Notes: a model not told the origin generated them from the sequence alone. 64,000 nucleotides of DNA from Methanoperedens sp049303315 (GCA_049303315.1 JBAQMZ010000053.1:124001-188000), one strand, 5' to 3'. Positions 16,023 through 24,647 are shown, counted from the first letter of the stretch. Numbers and translations: made by a program.

Positions 16023-17168
16023 ATGAATCTTGAAAATAATTTATTGATGATACCGGGTCCTGTACCCGTTGCGCCAAGGATACTCCGTGCCATGTCAAAA
16101 CCCATAATCGGGCATCGCGGCAAGGAATTCGGCGATATGTACAACGAATGCAGAACAATCTTGCAGGAGCTTTTCGGCACAAAAAACGATATGTATATAA
16201 TTAGCGGTTCTGGCAGTTGCGCCATGGAAGCCGCTGTCGGGAACGTCATCGGGGAAAAAGACACGCTCATCACCATAGAGAACGGCAAGTTCGGGGAACG
16301 CTTCAGGGAAATTGGCGAGCGCTACGGAAATGTGAAAGCTGTCAAATTCGACTGGACAAAAGGCGAATCCATAGAACTTGACCGTGTGGAGAGCGCGCTG
16401 GCTGAAGGGGCAAAAGCCGTTACCCTTGTGCATAATGATACATCTGTGGGCATCAAGAACCCGGCTAAAGAGATAGGCGAACTTGCGAAAAAATACGGCG
16501 CTTTATTCATTATGGACGGCGTGACCACCATCGGCGGGGATGAAGTCCTCGTGGATAAATGGGGCGTGGACATTGCCGTGGTAGGCTCCCAGAAATGCAT
16601 CGGCGCACCTCCGGGATTATCTGCCATCTCGGTGAGCAAGAAAGCATGGGATTCCATGGTCGAGAAGCCGCCTTATTATATGGATTTGAAAGCATACAGG
16701 AAATCTGCGAACAAAGAGACGGCGCAAACTCCTTATACGCCTGCTGTTCCGCTATTTTTTGCTTTGCAGGAAGCGCTTCGCATAGTTAAGGAAGAAGGAC
16801 TGGCGGCGCGCATCAAGAGACATGCCATGTATGCAGAAGCCCTGCGAGCGGCTGCGGCTGCTATGAACGTGGAGATGTTCCCGCAGTTGAACAAATACAG
16901 CAGATACTCAAATACGGTCACAGCCATGAAAATTCCAACAGGCATCGACGACAAAAAACTACGCGGCGGCATAAAGGAACTGGGCATCCAGGTTTCGGGC
17001 GGGCAGGGACCTCTTGAAGGCAGGATATTCAGGATAGGTAGCATGGGCAACATAAGCAAACTGGATATTTTGAGCACAGTCCAGGTAGTGGAAATAGTGC
17101 TTCACAGGAATGATGTTGTCAAGAAAATGGGGCCCGGTGTAGAGGCTGCAAGTAATATATTAAAATAA
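16023..17168 (+). CDS. Class V aminotransferase (alanine/aspartate/phosphoserine-glyoxylate type)
   Basis: A 381-residue PLP enzyme when started at 16023, where AAGGAG lies 8-13 bases upstream; a longer frame from 15954 lacks such a site. The N-terminus MIPGPVPVAPRIL and RHG-like IIGHRGKEF are typical of this family. The PLP lysine is K191 in GSQKCIGAPPG, with the aspartate of DGVTTIGG upstream. The nearest characterised archaeal relatives have broad amino-donor specificity, including phosphoserine. Note that this organism charges tRNA-Cys with phosphoserine (SepRS at 28372), so a role in phosphoserine supply is possible but unproven. Confidence 0.88.
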   Translation: MNLENNLLMIPGPVPVAPRILRAMSKPIIGHRGKEFGDMYNECRTILQELFGTKNDMYIISGSGSCAMEAAVGNVIGEKDTLITIENGKFGERFREIGERYGNVKAVKFDWTKGESIELDRVESALAEGAKAVTLVHNDTSVGIKNPAKEIGELAKKYGALFIMDGVTTIGGDEVLVDKWGVDIAVVGSQKCIGAPPGLSAISVSKKAWDSMVEKPPYYMDLKAYRKSANKETAQTPYTPAVPLFFALQEALRIVKEEGLAARIKRHAMYAEALRAAAAAMNVEMFPQLNKYSRYSNTVTAMKIPTGIDDKKLRGGIKELGIQVSGGQGPLEGRIFRIGSMGNISKLDILSTVQVVEIVLHRNDVVKKMGPGVEAASNILK

Positions 17169-17189
17169 ATAATAAATTAAAAAAAAGAA

Positions 17190-17546
17190 TTACTGTTGCG
17201 GTTTTATCCGCTCAGTAACTTTTATATCGGCAAGCACTTTGGCGATAAGCGCTTTGGCGTTCTGGAGATGCGCTGTTCCGCTGCCTGCCAGTTGCGTGAA
17301 GTTGTCCTGGATGAAGACTTCATTCTCCTGCATCAGGTAAATATAATAAACAAGTATGCCCCAGTAAACAGAACCGCCTAAAAACACTGCAGCCCCTATA
17401 ACAACCATCTGGTTAAAAACCATATAGGTTGTCATGCCAAGCGGGTACAGTTTTTCAATGGCAATCCAGAAGTTGTACATTATTATCAAACCAATGATTA
17501 TGGGCACTATCCCGATAATTACAAGGTTATTTTTACTTAGTCTCAT
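17190..17546 (-). CDS. Small membrane protein, unknown function
   Basis: A 118-residue protein with two strong membrane segments (about residues 9-31, NLVIIGIVPIIIGLIIMYNF, and 45-70) and a soluble C-terminal helix containing several glutamines and lysines. I recognise no family. It is convergent with the aminotransferase gene, sharing an A/T-rich terminator-like stretch at 17169-17189. Confidence 0.55.
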   Translation of the reverse strand: MRLSKNNLVIIGIVPIIIGLIIMYNFWIAIEKLYPLGMTTYMVFNQMVVIGAAVFLGGSVYWGILVYYIYLMQENEVFIQDNFTQLAGSGTAHLQNAKALIAKVLADIKVTERIKPQQ

Positions 17547-17670
17547 CTTTCCACCGCCATATAATATGTAAATTCACTATATAAATCTGCCTGATGCCTT
17601 CGCCTGCACGATATTTTATTATACATGAATTCAAAACATATTATCAGGGAAATACAGGAGGAATTTGAAT

Positions 17671-18135
17671 ATGGTTAAAACTGGAGATAAAGCGAAGGAT
17701 TTTACTTTAAGCGACCAGGATGGCAAAAATGTGAAATTGTCGAAGCTTAAAGGAAAAATAGTACTTCTGTCCTTTCATCCGCTTGCCTGGACACCTGTAT
17801 GTGCAGACCAGATGAAATCGCTTGAAAAGAATCACGGCAGGTTTGAGAAACTGGGCACTGTTGCACTGGGTGTAAGCGTGGATACAGTCCCCTCAAAAAA
17901 AGCATGGGCTAAAGAACTCGGAATTAAATATACGAGGCTCCTGTCTGATTTCTGGCCGCATGGCGAGGTTGCGAATTTATTCGGCATATTCAGGGAAAAG
18001 GAAGGATTTTCCGAAAGGGCGAATATAATTATTGATGAAAAACAGCAGGTGGTGTTTGTTAAGGTCTATCCGATTGCACAACTTCCCGATATTGAGGAAA
18101 TAATAAAAGTTCTTGAGGGTTTAAAATCAGGTTGA
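17671..18135 (+). CDS. Peroxiredoxin, apparent 1-Cys type
   Basis: A 154-residue AhpC/TSA-family peroxiredoxin. ATG 17671 is chosen because AGGAGG ends 9 bases before it; the TTG six bases earlier is too close. The peroxidatic cysteine C44 sits in PLAWTPVC, with the upstream GKIVLLSF strand. No second cysteine exists, so it must be recycled by an outside thiol donor; the thioredoxin at 19938 is an obvious candidate. The last 97 bases of the gene are duplicated exactly at 19711-19807, suggesting that the two genes were once adjacent. Confidence 0.93.
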   Translation: MVKTGDKAKDFTLSDQDGKNVKLSKLKGKIVLLSFHPLAWTPVCADQMKSLEKNHGRFEKLGTVALGVSVDTVPSKKAWAKELGIKYTRLLSDFWPHGEVANLFGIFREKEGFSERANIIIDEKQQVVFVKVYPIAQLPDIEEIIKVLEGLKSG

Positions 18136-18158
18136 AAGGCAACTATTTTAAACCATAA
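18039..18158. repeat. 120-bp perfect direct repeat, left copy
   Basis: This segment covers the 3' end of the peroxiredoxin gene and 23 bases after its stop. It is identical at every base to 19711-19830 (offset 1672 bp). Sequence diverges abruptly at both edges. Confidence 0.97.
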
Positions 18159-18386
18159 TTCGTTTAAAGTATACCATTATAACATAACCGCTAACAGTAG
18201 AAGCATGGGTATTTTGGATTGTTGTAAAAAACGCTGCTTGAAAAAAGGTCGTTTACTTATTTAAAAATGGCAAAATAATAATGGTGCGTGGAAAACTGTT
18301 TACACACGGAGAAGAACGACTTAGTGTATTGATTGAAGTTTAAAGCTTGGAAAACGGTTATTAATATGCAGTTCTATTTATAGATT

Positions 18387-18485
18387 ATGAAACTGAAACC
18401 GGAAGAAATATTGTTTTTGATTGTTTTCATTATTTTCGTTGCTGCAATTCTATGGGGTTTTGTCAGTAGGATACCAAAAACTTAG
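18387..18485 (+). CDS. Single-span membrane micropeptide, copy 1
   Basis: A 32-codon frame reading MKLKPEEILFLIVF followed by a hydrophobic helix and ending GFVSRIPKT. It has a clear paralogue at 19241-19342 with the same ending (VN/SR-x-IPKT), the same VAAI core, and a conserved upstream stretch containing TATTAATATGCAGTTC and ATAGATT before the ATG. Parallel conservation of peptide and leader argues for a real gene. Function unknown. Confidence 0.55.
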   Translation: MKLKPEEILFLIVFIIFVAAILWGFVSRIPKT

Positions 18486-18505
18486 ATAGGATAAGTCTTT
18501 AATAA

Positions 18506-18742
18506 TTACTTCTTGTCATAAGCATATCCCATTACAATAAATCCTGAAATGAATATAATTATCCCTATAATTGCAAAAACTGGGTTTGGATTTGTTTCTG
18601 GAAGCGAACCTATTCTTTTTGTGGTGGTCATACCGATGCTTGCTATTATTCCTCCAATCGGCAATAATAAAGCTCCAACAATAAAGATTCCAATACGACT
18701 AAATTTATCAAACAAATATTCTCTAAAACCCATTGTTACCAA
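18506..18742 (-). CDS. Two-span small membrane protein
   Basis: A 78-residue protein, probably started at the second ATG (MGFREYLFDKF). It has two membrane helices, about residues 17-40 (IGIFIVGALLLPIGGIIASIG) and 53-73, joined by a short polar loop with NPNP. No family recognised. It is inside the insertion between the duplicated peroxiredoxin ends and opposes the micropeptide gene at 18387. Confidence 0.5.
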   Translation of the reverse strand: MVTMGFREYLFDKFSRIGIFIVGALLLPIGGIIASIGMTTTKRIGSLPETNPNPVFAIIGIIIFISGFIVMGYAYDKK

Positions 18743-18875
18743 TTCCTATTATACAACCAATAGCAAAGTCTAACGATATATCTCTTTCTACAGTTAGGGT
18801 GATAAGTATGTCTTGCAACTAAAAACCCGTAGAAATCGCTTTAAATCGTTATTGAAAGTATTATTGGCTTAAACC

Positions 18876-19118
18876 TTATCGACGAAATTTTAGATAACCC
18901 CCTACAATACTAAAGAACGCCAATATGAGAAGAAGGGGATAAGCAAACAAAATAAAAAGCAACGCTCGAATAATACCTAACTCAAACGATAAGAGGTCAA
19001 AAAACGTATTTGTATTATGAGCTAAAAGAGCTAACAGAATGTCAGTGACAAGAATTGCGACAAGAATGACAACAATTCTGAGAACTATATCTCTTATGAA
19101 TCCGGTTATAGAAGGCAT
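18876..19118 (-). CDS. Two-span small membrane protein
   Basis: An 80-residue hydrophobic protein with helices at about 10-34 and 48-73 and a basic tail (GGYLKFRR). Not recognised. It lies within the same insertion, same strand as the 78-residue protein but not related to it by eye. Confidence 0.5.
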   Translation of the reverse strand: MPSITGFIRDIVLRIVVILVAILVTDILLALLAHNTNTFFDLLSFELGIIRALLFILFAYPLLLILAFFSIVGGYLKFRR

Positions 19119-19240
19119 GAAATATCTTACCTGGGGTAAATATGGATAAAACTTATCTATGTAATCTACATAGTATTTTTCGGAATATGCGTTTGCTGAT
19201 ACTGGAAAAAGATATTAATATGCAGTTCCAACTATAGATT

Positions 19241-19342
19241 ATGACACTGAGAGATATAGCGATTTGTATTTTGTTGATTATTGCGACTGTTTTTGTTGCT
19301 GCAATTGCATGGTGGTTTGTCAACACGATACCAAAAACTTAG
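19241..19342 (+). CDS. Single-span membrane micropeptide, copy 2
   Basis: A 33-codon frame, MTLRDIAICILLIIATVF followed by VAAIAWWFVNTIPKT. It is a paralogue of 18387-18485 in both peptide and upstream DNA. After each stop the DNA also stays similar (ACTTAGAYAGG, then AAGTATG and TTGCA with AAAACCC further on), so the duplicated unit is larger than the coding part. Function unknown. Confidence 0.55.
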   Translation: MTLRDIAICILLIIATVFVAAIAWWFVNTIPKT

Positions 19343-19487
19343 ACAGGGTAATAAGTATGCTTTGCAGCATAAAACCCACAATACCCGATTCATGGGGTTT
19401 TTGAAAAGGAAAAAGGGGACAGGTTCATGGTATTGGTAGTTATCCTGACCACGAAATCTATTTAAGAAGCGTCTCCAATTGAAATAC

Positions 19488-19712
19488 ATGGAAATTAAGC
19501 TGGAGATATTTGATGGAATTATTAAACCATTTGAAGGAATTATTAAGTCATTTGAAAGACGGGGGATTAGAAATCGCCTTCAAGAAATCAGGGAAGAACG
19601 ATTTAAACATAAATTTGTAAATAGGTTTGCAGATAGCCCAGAAATCCAAGATTATATAGACGAACTGGATAAAGAGGAAGAGGTTTTAAAGGAATCATTG
19701 AAAAGGTTATAA
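19488..19712 (+). CDS. Small charged helical protein, unknown function
   Basis: A 74-residue soluble protein from the ATG at 19488 (MEIKLEIFDGIIKPFEG); an in-frame TTG nine bases earlier is the alternative. It is almost all charged helix with repeats of FEGIIK/FERRGI and an end rich in Glu and Lys. The stop codon TAA overlaps the first two bases of the right 120-bp repeat, which places this gene at the inner edge of the insertion. Confidence 0.5.
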   Translation: MEIKLEIFDGIIKPFEGIIKSFERRGIRNRLQEIREERFKHKFVNRFADSPEIQDYIDELDKEEEVLKESLKRL

Positions 19713-19830
19713 AACAGCAGGTGGTGTTTGTTAAGGTCTATCCGATTGCACAACTTCCCGATATTGAGGAAATAATAAAAGTTCTTGAGGGTTTAAAATC
19801 AGGTTGAAAGGCAACTATTTTAAACCATAA
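19711..19830. repeat. 120-bp perfect direct repeat, right copy
   Basis: Exact second copy of 18039-18158. Here it is a non-coding fragment of the peroxiredoxin gene with no 5' part. The sequence after it leads into the thioredoxin gene and is probably the ancestral downstream flank. Confidence 0.97.
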
Positions 19831-19855
19831 CGCTATACTGGATGTGGTGGCAGGT

Positions 19856-19945
19856 ATGCCGGAAGATAGACGGAATAAGAAAAAGATGAAAGAGAAGTGC
19901 AAATCATGCGGGCTCTGTTACCCGAGGAGGAAACCAGATGAGTAA
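19856..19945 (+). CDS. Possible 29-residue Cys-motif leader peptide of thioredoxin
   Basis: An open frame starting MPEDRRNKKKMKEKCKSCG and ending YPRRKPDE, with the motif CKSCGLC. It overlaps the first 8 bases of the thioredoxin gene, so coupling is possible; the thioredoxin ribosome site lies inside it. No strong site precedes its own start. It could be a redox-responsive leader or chance coding; evidence is the basic, cysteine-bearing composition and the overlap. Confidence 0.35.
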   Translation: MPEDRRNKKKMKEKCKSCGLCYPRRKPDE

Positions 19946-20210
19946 AGTTGTTCTAATGGATTTTTTTGCTGAATGGTGCGGCCCCTGCAAGATGCAGGAT
20001 CCCATCAATGAAGAGATTAAAAAGAAATTTGGTGATAAGATAGAGATAAAAAAAATCGATGTAGATACCAATCAGGAACTTGCAATCAAGCATACCATAC
20101 ATGCAGTTCCCACATTGATTCTTGAAAAGGACGGCGTCGTTTTCAAGAGGTACACGGGCGTGACAAGGGCAAATGTGCTGGAAGCGGATATAAATGCGGC
20201 TTTAAAATGA
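19938..20210 (+). CDS. trx: Thioredoxin-like protein
   Basis: A 90-residue thioredoxin fold protein with the standard active site WCGPC at residues 13-17, followed by KMQDP, and the cis-proline segment HAVPTLIL near residues 55-62. GAGGAGG lies 7-13 bases upstream of the ATG. It would reduce disulfides in the cytoplasm and, by position, recycle the peroxiredoxin. The next gene starts 7 bases later. Confidence 0.93.
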   Translation: MSKVVLMDFFAEWCGPCKMQDPINEEIKKKFGDKIEIKKIDVDTNQELAIKHTIHAVPTLILEKDGVVFKRYTGVTRANVLEADINAALK

Positions 20211-20217
20211 TGAGGCC

Positions 20218-21201
20218 ATGTTGAAACCTTTATTTGACCTTGGTGTGCTTCCAATCAGGCACAGGACAAGTAGAGGATTCAAGCCCCACGTCTCTTTGAT
20301 TTTCAATGCGGAGAAAAGATTAACGTTTTCCGTGGATACCACAAACTCGCGCTCGCAGCAGCCCGACGCCTACCTGATAACCCACGCCCATTCGGACCAC
20401 CATGGGAAATCCGCCATGCTCTCCGAAAATGCTGTATGCTCGCAGGAGACAGCGCGCGCCCTTACCATCCTTTATGGCAAAGAATATGCGGGCAGGACTT
20501 TTAAGCTCGGGGAAACTATAGACATTTGCGGCGTTGATGTCAGGACGTATCCAACTCACCATACCATAGGCTCATGCGCTTTTTACTGGGAAAATAATGT
20601 AGGCGCAAAGATTCTTGTCACAGGGGATGTCAAGGATGCAAAAGACCTTCCGAAATGCGATTGCCTCGTCACGGAAGCAAACTACGGCGACCCTGACGAC
20701 CCGAGATGCCATTTCAAGGACGATATCGGGGCATTCAGGGAGGCGCTTGCGGATTCGGAGGATATCGCCTTCGGCGCATATGCATTCGGGAAAGCCCAGC
20801 GCGCTGTGAGGCTGCTGCGGGAATCTGGTTATTCAGGGGATATCGGGATGGACCCGGTATCGCGCGCGCTTACAGAAGGATTAATGGAAGATACTGGTCC
20901 CCTCGTTGACCTGGAAAGCAAATGCGGGGTTCGCATAACTACACCCGGGGAAATACCAATGCTTCAAGCCGCAAAGAAGTTCATCCTGACCGGCAGGCGG
21001 GACTACAAGTTTCCCACCATCAATATCAGCGACCACATGGATGTGAACGGTCTTATCGGCATGGTGCAACAGTGCGCCCCATCGGCTGTCATCACATATC
21101 ATCCAGGCGGTCATCGCCCCCTCAAGCTTGCCGCCCATTTAAATAAAACAGGCTATTATGCGCGGGCGCTTGAAGAGATAAATACTGTTATTGAGATTTA
21201 G
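20218..21201 (+). CDS. Metallo-beta-lactamase-fold hydrolase, exonuclease-like
   Basis: A 327-residue MBL-fold protein. The metal motif THAHSDHHGK lies at residues 55-64; a second histidine region is YPTHHTIGSCAF, and GDVKDAKDLPKCDCLVTEANYGD provides the motif 3-4 aspartate region. Later SDHMDVNG and TYHPGGHRP resemble the beta-CASP/Ysh1-like nuclease group, so an RNA- or DNA-processing role is possible. It follows trx by 7 bases. Substrate cannot be told. Confidence 0.82.
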   Translation: MLKPLFDLGVLPIRHRTSRGFKPHVSLIFNAEKRLTFSVDTTNSRSQQPDAYLITHAHSDHHGKSAMLSENAVCSQETARALTILYGKEYAGRTFKLGETIDICGVDVRTYPTHHTIGSCAFYWENNVGAKILVTGDVKDAKDLPKCDCLVTEANYGDPDDPRCHFKDDIGAFREALADSEDIAFGAYAFGKAQRAVRLLRESGYSGDIGMDPVSRALTEGLMEDTGPLVDLESKCGVRITTPGEIPMLQAAKKFILTGRRDYKFPTINISDHMDVNGLIGMVQQCAPSAVITYHPGGHRPLKLAAHLNKTGYYARALEEINTVIEI

Positions 21202-21248
21202 GTGAAAACGCGATAGTCTTATGTTTTAGGAACATATTTACTGTATGG

Positions 21249-21905
21249 ATGATGTTTGAAATCGAGTCCCTATTCACCATAATCGGTGAAACAGTAGTAT
21301 ATTTTGCAATATTTTTATTCATAATCGCAGTTTTGGGTTCACTCCTGATTGGATACTCCTTCAAGACCGAGCGTTTCATCTTCCCTAATTTTATGCTGTT
21401 CTCGATTACTCTCCTTGAAACACTGGTCAAGGCATTATTCCGTCTTGTAAGGCTGGATGATTCCATGGTCGATGACGTGGGAATTGCGCTCAAGAACAAG
21501 ATATCCCTTCGTAAATTCAAGGACACGCCGGTGAATAAACGGCTGATATTTTTCCCGCAGTGTTTAAGGGCTGTTACATGCCCGTCCAAACTCAGCCCGG
21601 AAGGTATGCAGTGCATTAATTGCGGAAGCTGCGAGATAGGGCAGGCGAAGAAAAGCGCCGAAGAGCTTGGATATAGAGTATTTATCGTACCCGGCTCAAG
21701 CTTCATACGGCGTCTTGTACGAAAACATAAACCCAATGCCATACTGGGTGTGGGATGCATGACAGAAATAAAGGCGGGTCTTGAAATGTGTGAGAAATTG
21801 AATCTTTTCGGCGTCGGGCTGGTTCTTGAGAAAGCGGGCTGCGTTTCCACTGTCCTTGACTGGGATAAGTTCTATGAATTTATTGAATTTGATGGGCATG
21901 CGTAA
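21249..21905 (+). CDS. DUF116 family membrane-anchored protein
   Basis: A 218-residue protein with an N-terminal membrane span (residues about 10-38) and the DUF116 domain: FPQCLRAVTCPSKLSPEG, CINCGSCEIGQAKKSAEELG, VPGSSFIRRLV, ILGVGCMTEIK and the closing VLEKAGCVSTVLDW. The cysteines suggest an Fe-S or metal site. The family is frequent in methanogens and sulfur-using anaerobes; its function has not been fixed. Confidence 0.88.
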   Translation: MMFEIESLFTIIGETVVYFAIFLFIIAVLGSLLIGYSFKTERFIFPNFMLFSITLLETLVKALFRLVRLDDSMVDDVGIALKNKISLRKFKDTPVNKRLIFFPQCLRAVTCPSKLSPEGMQCINCGSCEIGQAKKSAEELGYRVFIVPGSSFIRRLVRKHKPNAILGVGCMTEIKAGLEMCEKLNLFGVGLVLEKAGCVSTVLDWDKFYEFIEFDGHA

Positions 21906-22113
21906 TTTTTTTTATCCAAAAGGGATTCGGTGGTTACCAATTCATAAGTTTGCCTTATAAGCTTAACTGTTTTAGGGACTGGTGAAACTTAGGGATGCCT
22001 AAAATTTTTGAGGGGTTAAATTTGCGGTTAATGAGTAGATTGGTGATTAATTTTTTATATTCCAAAAATATATCTATTTGAGCGACTAAGCAACTGTTGT
22101 ATTGCAGAGATAA

Positions 22114-23250
22114 ATGGTAGTTGAAAAGATGCTAGAGAACAAAGATTGGAGTTATTATATTTCTTTGCTTCAAAATGATCAAGAATTAGACGAAAATCAA
22201 AAAAAGATAATTCTTGATGGCTGGATAGACCTAAAACAAATTTTTGACGATGCATGGATAAAAACAGCCAATAAATGGCATCCTCTCTTAGGTTACTTGA
22301 AAAATCAAGCTCTTTGGTCACGTCTGTGGCTAGCCTGCTTCGGGAAAAGGATATCCGAGTTGAAAGGAGAAGTACACGATGAATTAAAACAAAGGCTACT
22401 ACAAGAGGATGAATTCAAACAAGCTTACGCTGAAATTGAAGTAGCTTCAAAATTCAAAGAGAATGGATATAATGCGGCTTTTGTCAAAAGAAAAAAGAAA
22501 GGAAAAACTCCTGATATTTTAGTGGAGTATGGCAACAGAAAGCTATGCGTAGAAGTTACTATGAAATTCGCCTCTGAAGATTGGATAGAGAATCGGAAGA
22601 CATATATGCAGCTTGTAGATGAGTATATCTTCCAATACCCCGGAATAAAATACTTTTGCACGATTCATAAATCTCCTCTTTCAACCCCCAAGATAAAAGA
22701 ACTTAAAGAAAAAATAAAGGAAAAAATTGAAAAGGTAAAAGAAACTGGATATGAAAAGTTTGTGGAACCAAATGTGTTTGAATGTTATATTTGTACAGAC
22801 GAGAACATTAGTCGAGTACCTCTTGAAAACCGTATAATAAAAGGCCCAAAGGAATTTGTAGATGGTTCCAATCAAATTAGAAGAATTCGAGGAACGATAA
22901 AAGAAAAAGTCGAGCAACTATGTAATGATAAACCGAATATATTAGTTATTTATGAAAATTCTGGCTTTGATTTAGTGATACCTTTTATAGAGCAAAACCG
23001 CATACGTGATTTAGTCAATAATTTAGACGAGACAGTGAATGAATTCTCACAATTAAGCGCTTTAGTAGTAATCTGGAGCTTTATGGGTACAGTAGGAGAG
23101 AGCATAGAAGAAAAAGATAATTACATATTTTCGAAAAGAATGGAAGAGACTGGAGGAATTGCTAAATATATGTTAATTATCAAGAATCGCTATCCTTCCA
23201 CTGCGAATTGTTTAACCTCGGAAGAAATCGAGTTAATAAAAAAGTTATAA
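22114..23250 (+). CDS. PD-(D/E)XK nuclease-like protein, unknown function
   Basis: A 378-residue protein that I do not recognise as a family. Around residues 105-155 it reads YAEIEVASKFKENGY, then TPDILVEYG and LCVEVTMKF, the layout of a PD-(D/E)XK nuclease core, but Thr replaces the catalytic Lys (EVT). The C-terminal half is helical with many Lys/Glu. Composition is more AT-rich than in neighbouring housekeeping genes, and the gene sits between single-copy core genes, so lateral gain and a defence or restriction-like role are possible. A small gene follows 15 bases downstream. Confidence 0.55.
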   Translation: MVVEKMLENKDWSYYISLLQNDQELDENQKKIILDGWIDLKQIFDDAWIKTANKWHPLLGYLKNQALWSRLWLACFGKRISELKGEVHDELKQRLLQEDEFKQAYAEIEVASKFKENGYNAAFVKRKKKGKTPDILVEYGNRKLCVEVTMKFASEDWIENRKTYMQLVDEYIFQYPGIKYFCTIHKSPLSTPKIKELKEKIKEKIEKVKETGYEKFVEPNVFECYICTDENISRVPLENRIIKGPKEFVDGSNQIRRIRGTIKEKVEQLCNDKPNILVIYENSGFDLVIPFIEQNRIRDLVNNLDETVNEFSQLSALVVIWSFMGTVGESIEEKDNYIFSKRMEETGGIAKYMLIIKNRYPSTANCLTSEEIELIKKL

Positions 23251-23265
23251 TAGGAGAATTTAGGA

Positions 23266-23430
23266 ATGGAACAGGAATATGCCCAAGTACCCACAAAAAT
23301 GCGCCACCAAATACTCAAGAAAGTCTCTCATCTGAACACAGAAGTTGTAGCAAGAGCTGCCGTAGCTACTGGTGCCACTGGGAACACAGTAATATTCAGC
23401 GTGCTTTCGAGTTACCTGTGCGACCTATAA
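23266..23430 (+). CDS. Small 54-residue protein downstream of PD-(D/E)XK-like gene
   Basis: An open frame with an AGGAGAA ribosome site 7-13 bases before its ATG. The peptide starts MEQEYAQVPTKMRHQILKK and contains an Ala/Val/Thr-rich middle and ends SSYLCDL. It follows the nuclease-like gene by 15 bases, so the two may be a pair. No family recognised. Confidence 0.45.
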   Translation: MEQEYAQVPTKMRHQILKKVSHLNTEVVARAAVATGATGNTVIFSVLSSYLCDL

Positions 23431-23516
23431 AGGTGTTAGGTAAGCTTTAGTAAGTACATATTTGGGTTCAACTTAAATCCGAACCCTTTATTAACATATA
23501 TTTTGATGTTTAGCAC

Positions 23517-24647
23517 ATGAACCAGAAAGGGTGCCCGGAACATAAGGTAATGGCTTTACTGAAAAATGCCATGCGAAAAGACACTTCATACGAGAAAGTG
23601 CTCTCAGCCATGTGCACAAGACCGCACCCGGTTGCAATAAAAGCCCATTTGCAATTCATCGAATCGAATATGGGGGATTTTGGCCTGTTCCCTGGAACAA
23701 AGGAACTTGAAGAAAAAGTAATAAAAATGATGGGGGACATGCTGGGCGACAAAAACGCATGCGGTTACATCACAACAGGGGGCACCGAATCCAATATCCA
23801 GGCGCTCCGGACTGCAAGGAACCTGTGTAAAAAAAAGCATCCGAATGTGGTCGTCCCGGCCTCGGCGCATTTCTCCTTTGATAAGATTGCCGACCTTCTC
23901 GGGATAGAGATAAGAAAAGCAGGGTTGGATAGCGAATTTAAAGTTGATATGGAATCCGCAGGGGCTCTTATTGATGACAATACGATAGCGCTTGTTGGGA
24001 TTGCAGGCTCGACGGAATTCGGGCAGATAGACCCGATAGATAAACTTGCAGAACTTGCCCTGTCAAATAACCTGTTCTTGCATGTGGATGCCGCTTTCGG
24101 GGGGTTTGTAATACCTTTCCTTGACAGGAAATACGATTTTGATTTTTCTGTAAAAGGAGTGACTTCGATAACAGCCGACCCTCATAAGATGGGTATGTCC
24201 ACGATTCCTGCCGGAGGTTTGCTATTCAAGGAAGAAGCCTGCCTGCTGCCTCTTGAAATAGATACACCCTACCTTACTATAAGGAAACAGCATTCACTGA
24301 CGGGTACGCGAAGCGGCGGGGCTGTGGCAGCCGCCTATGCTGTTATGATGCATCTTGGCATCGAAGGATACAGGGAAATCGTGGGCAGGTGCATGAAAAT
24401 GACAGGCAGGCTTGTTGAAGGGGCAAAAGAGTTCGGGGTGGAGCCTTTAATCGACCCGGTGATGAATATCGTGGCGCTGGATGTGCCGGAACTTGATGAA
24501 GTCAGGAAAATGCTGCGGGTGAAAGGATGGACAACATCCATAACAAGGACGCCGAGGGCTATGAGGTTGATAATAATGCCTCACCTTAGTGAGGAAGCCC
24601 TTGAACTGTTCATATCTGATTTAGGGGCATGCCTTAAAAAGATATGA
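23517..24647 (+). CDS. mfnA: L-tyrosine/L-aspartate decarboxylase
   Basis: A 376-residue group II PLP decarboxylase. The PLP lysine K224 sits in ADPHKMGMSTIPAGG, and the substrate-binding TGGTESNIQALRTARN and HVDAAFGGF segments are intact. In methanogens MfnA makes tyramine for methanofuran and can make beta-alanine for coenzyme A. The length is as expected for the archaeal enzyme. It stands as the first gene of a short + strand run. Confidence 0.95.
   Translation: MNQKGCPEHKVMALLKNAMRKDTSYEKVLSAMCTRPHPVAIKAHLQFIESNMGDFGLFPGTKELEEKVIKMMGDMLGDKNACGYITTGGTESNIQALRTARNLCKKKHPNVVVPASAHFSFDKIADLLGIEIRKAGLDSEFKVDMESAGALIDDNTIALVGIAGSTEFGQIDPIDKLAELALSNNLFLHVDAAFGGFVIPFLDRKYDFDFSVKGVTSITADPHKMGMSTIPAGGLLFKEEACLLPLEIDTPYLTIRKQHSLTGTRSGGAVAAAYAVMMHLGIEGYREIVGRCMKMTGRLVEGAKEFGVEPLIDPVMNIVALDVPELDEVRKMLRVKGWTTSITRTPRAMRLIIMPHLSEEALELFISDLGACLKKI

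Noticed and set aside
21906..22113. Possible RNA gene in the gap after DUF116
   Set aside because: AT-rich, with no tRNA arms or long stem; nothing supported.
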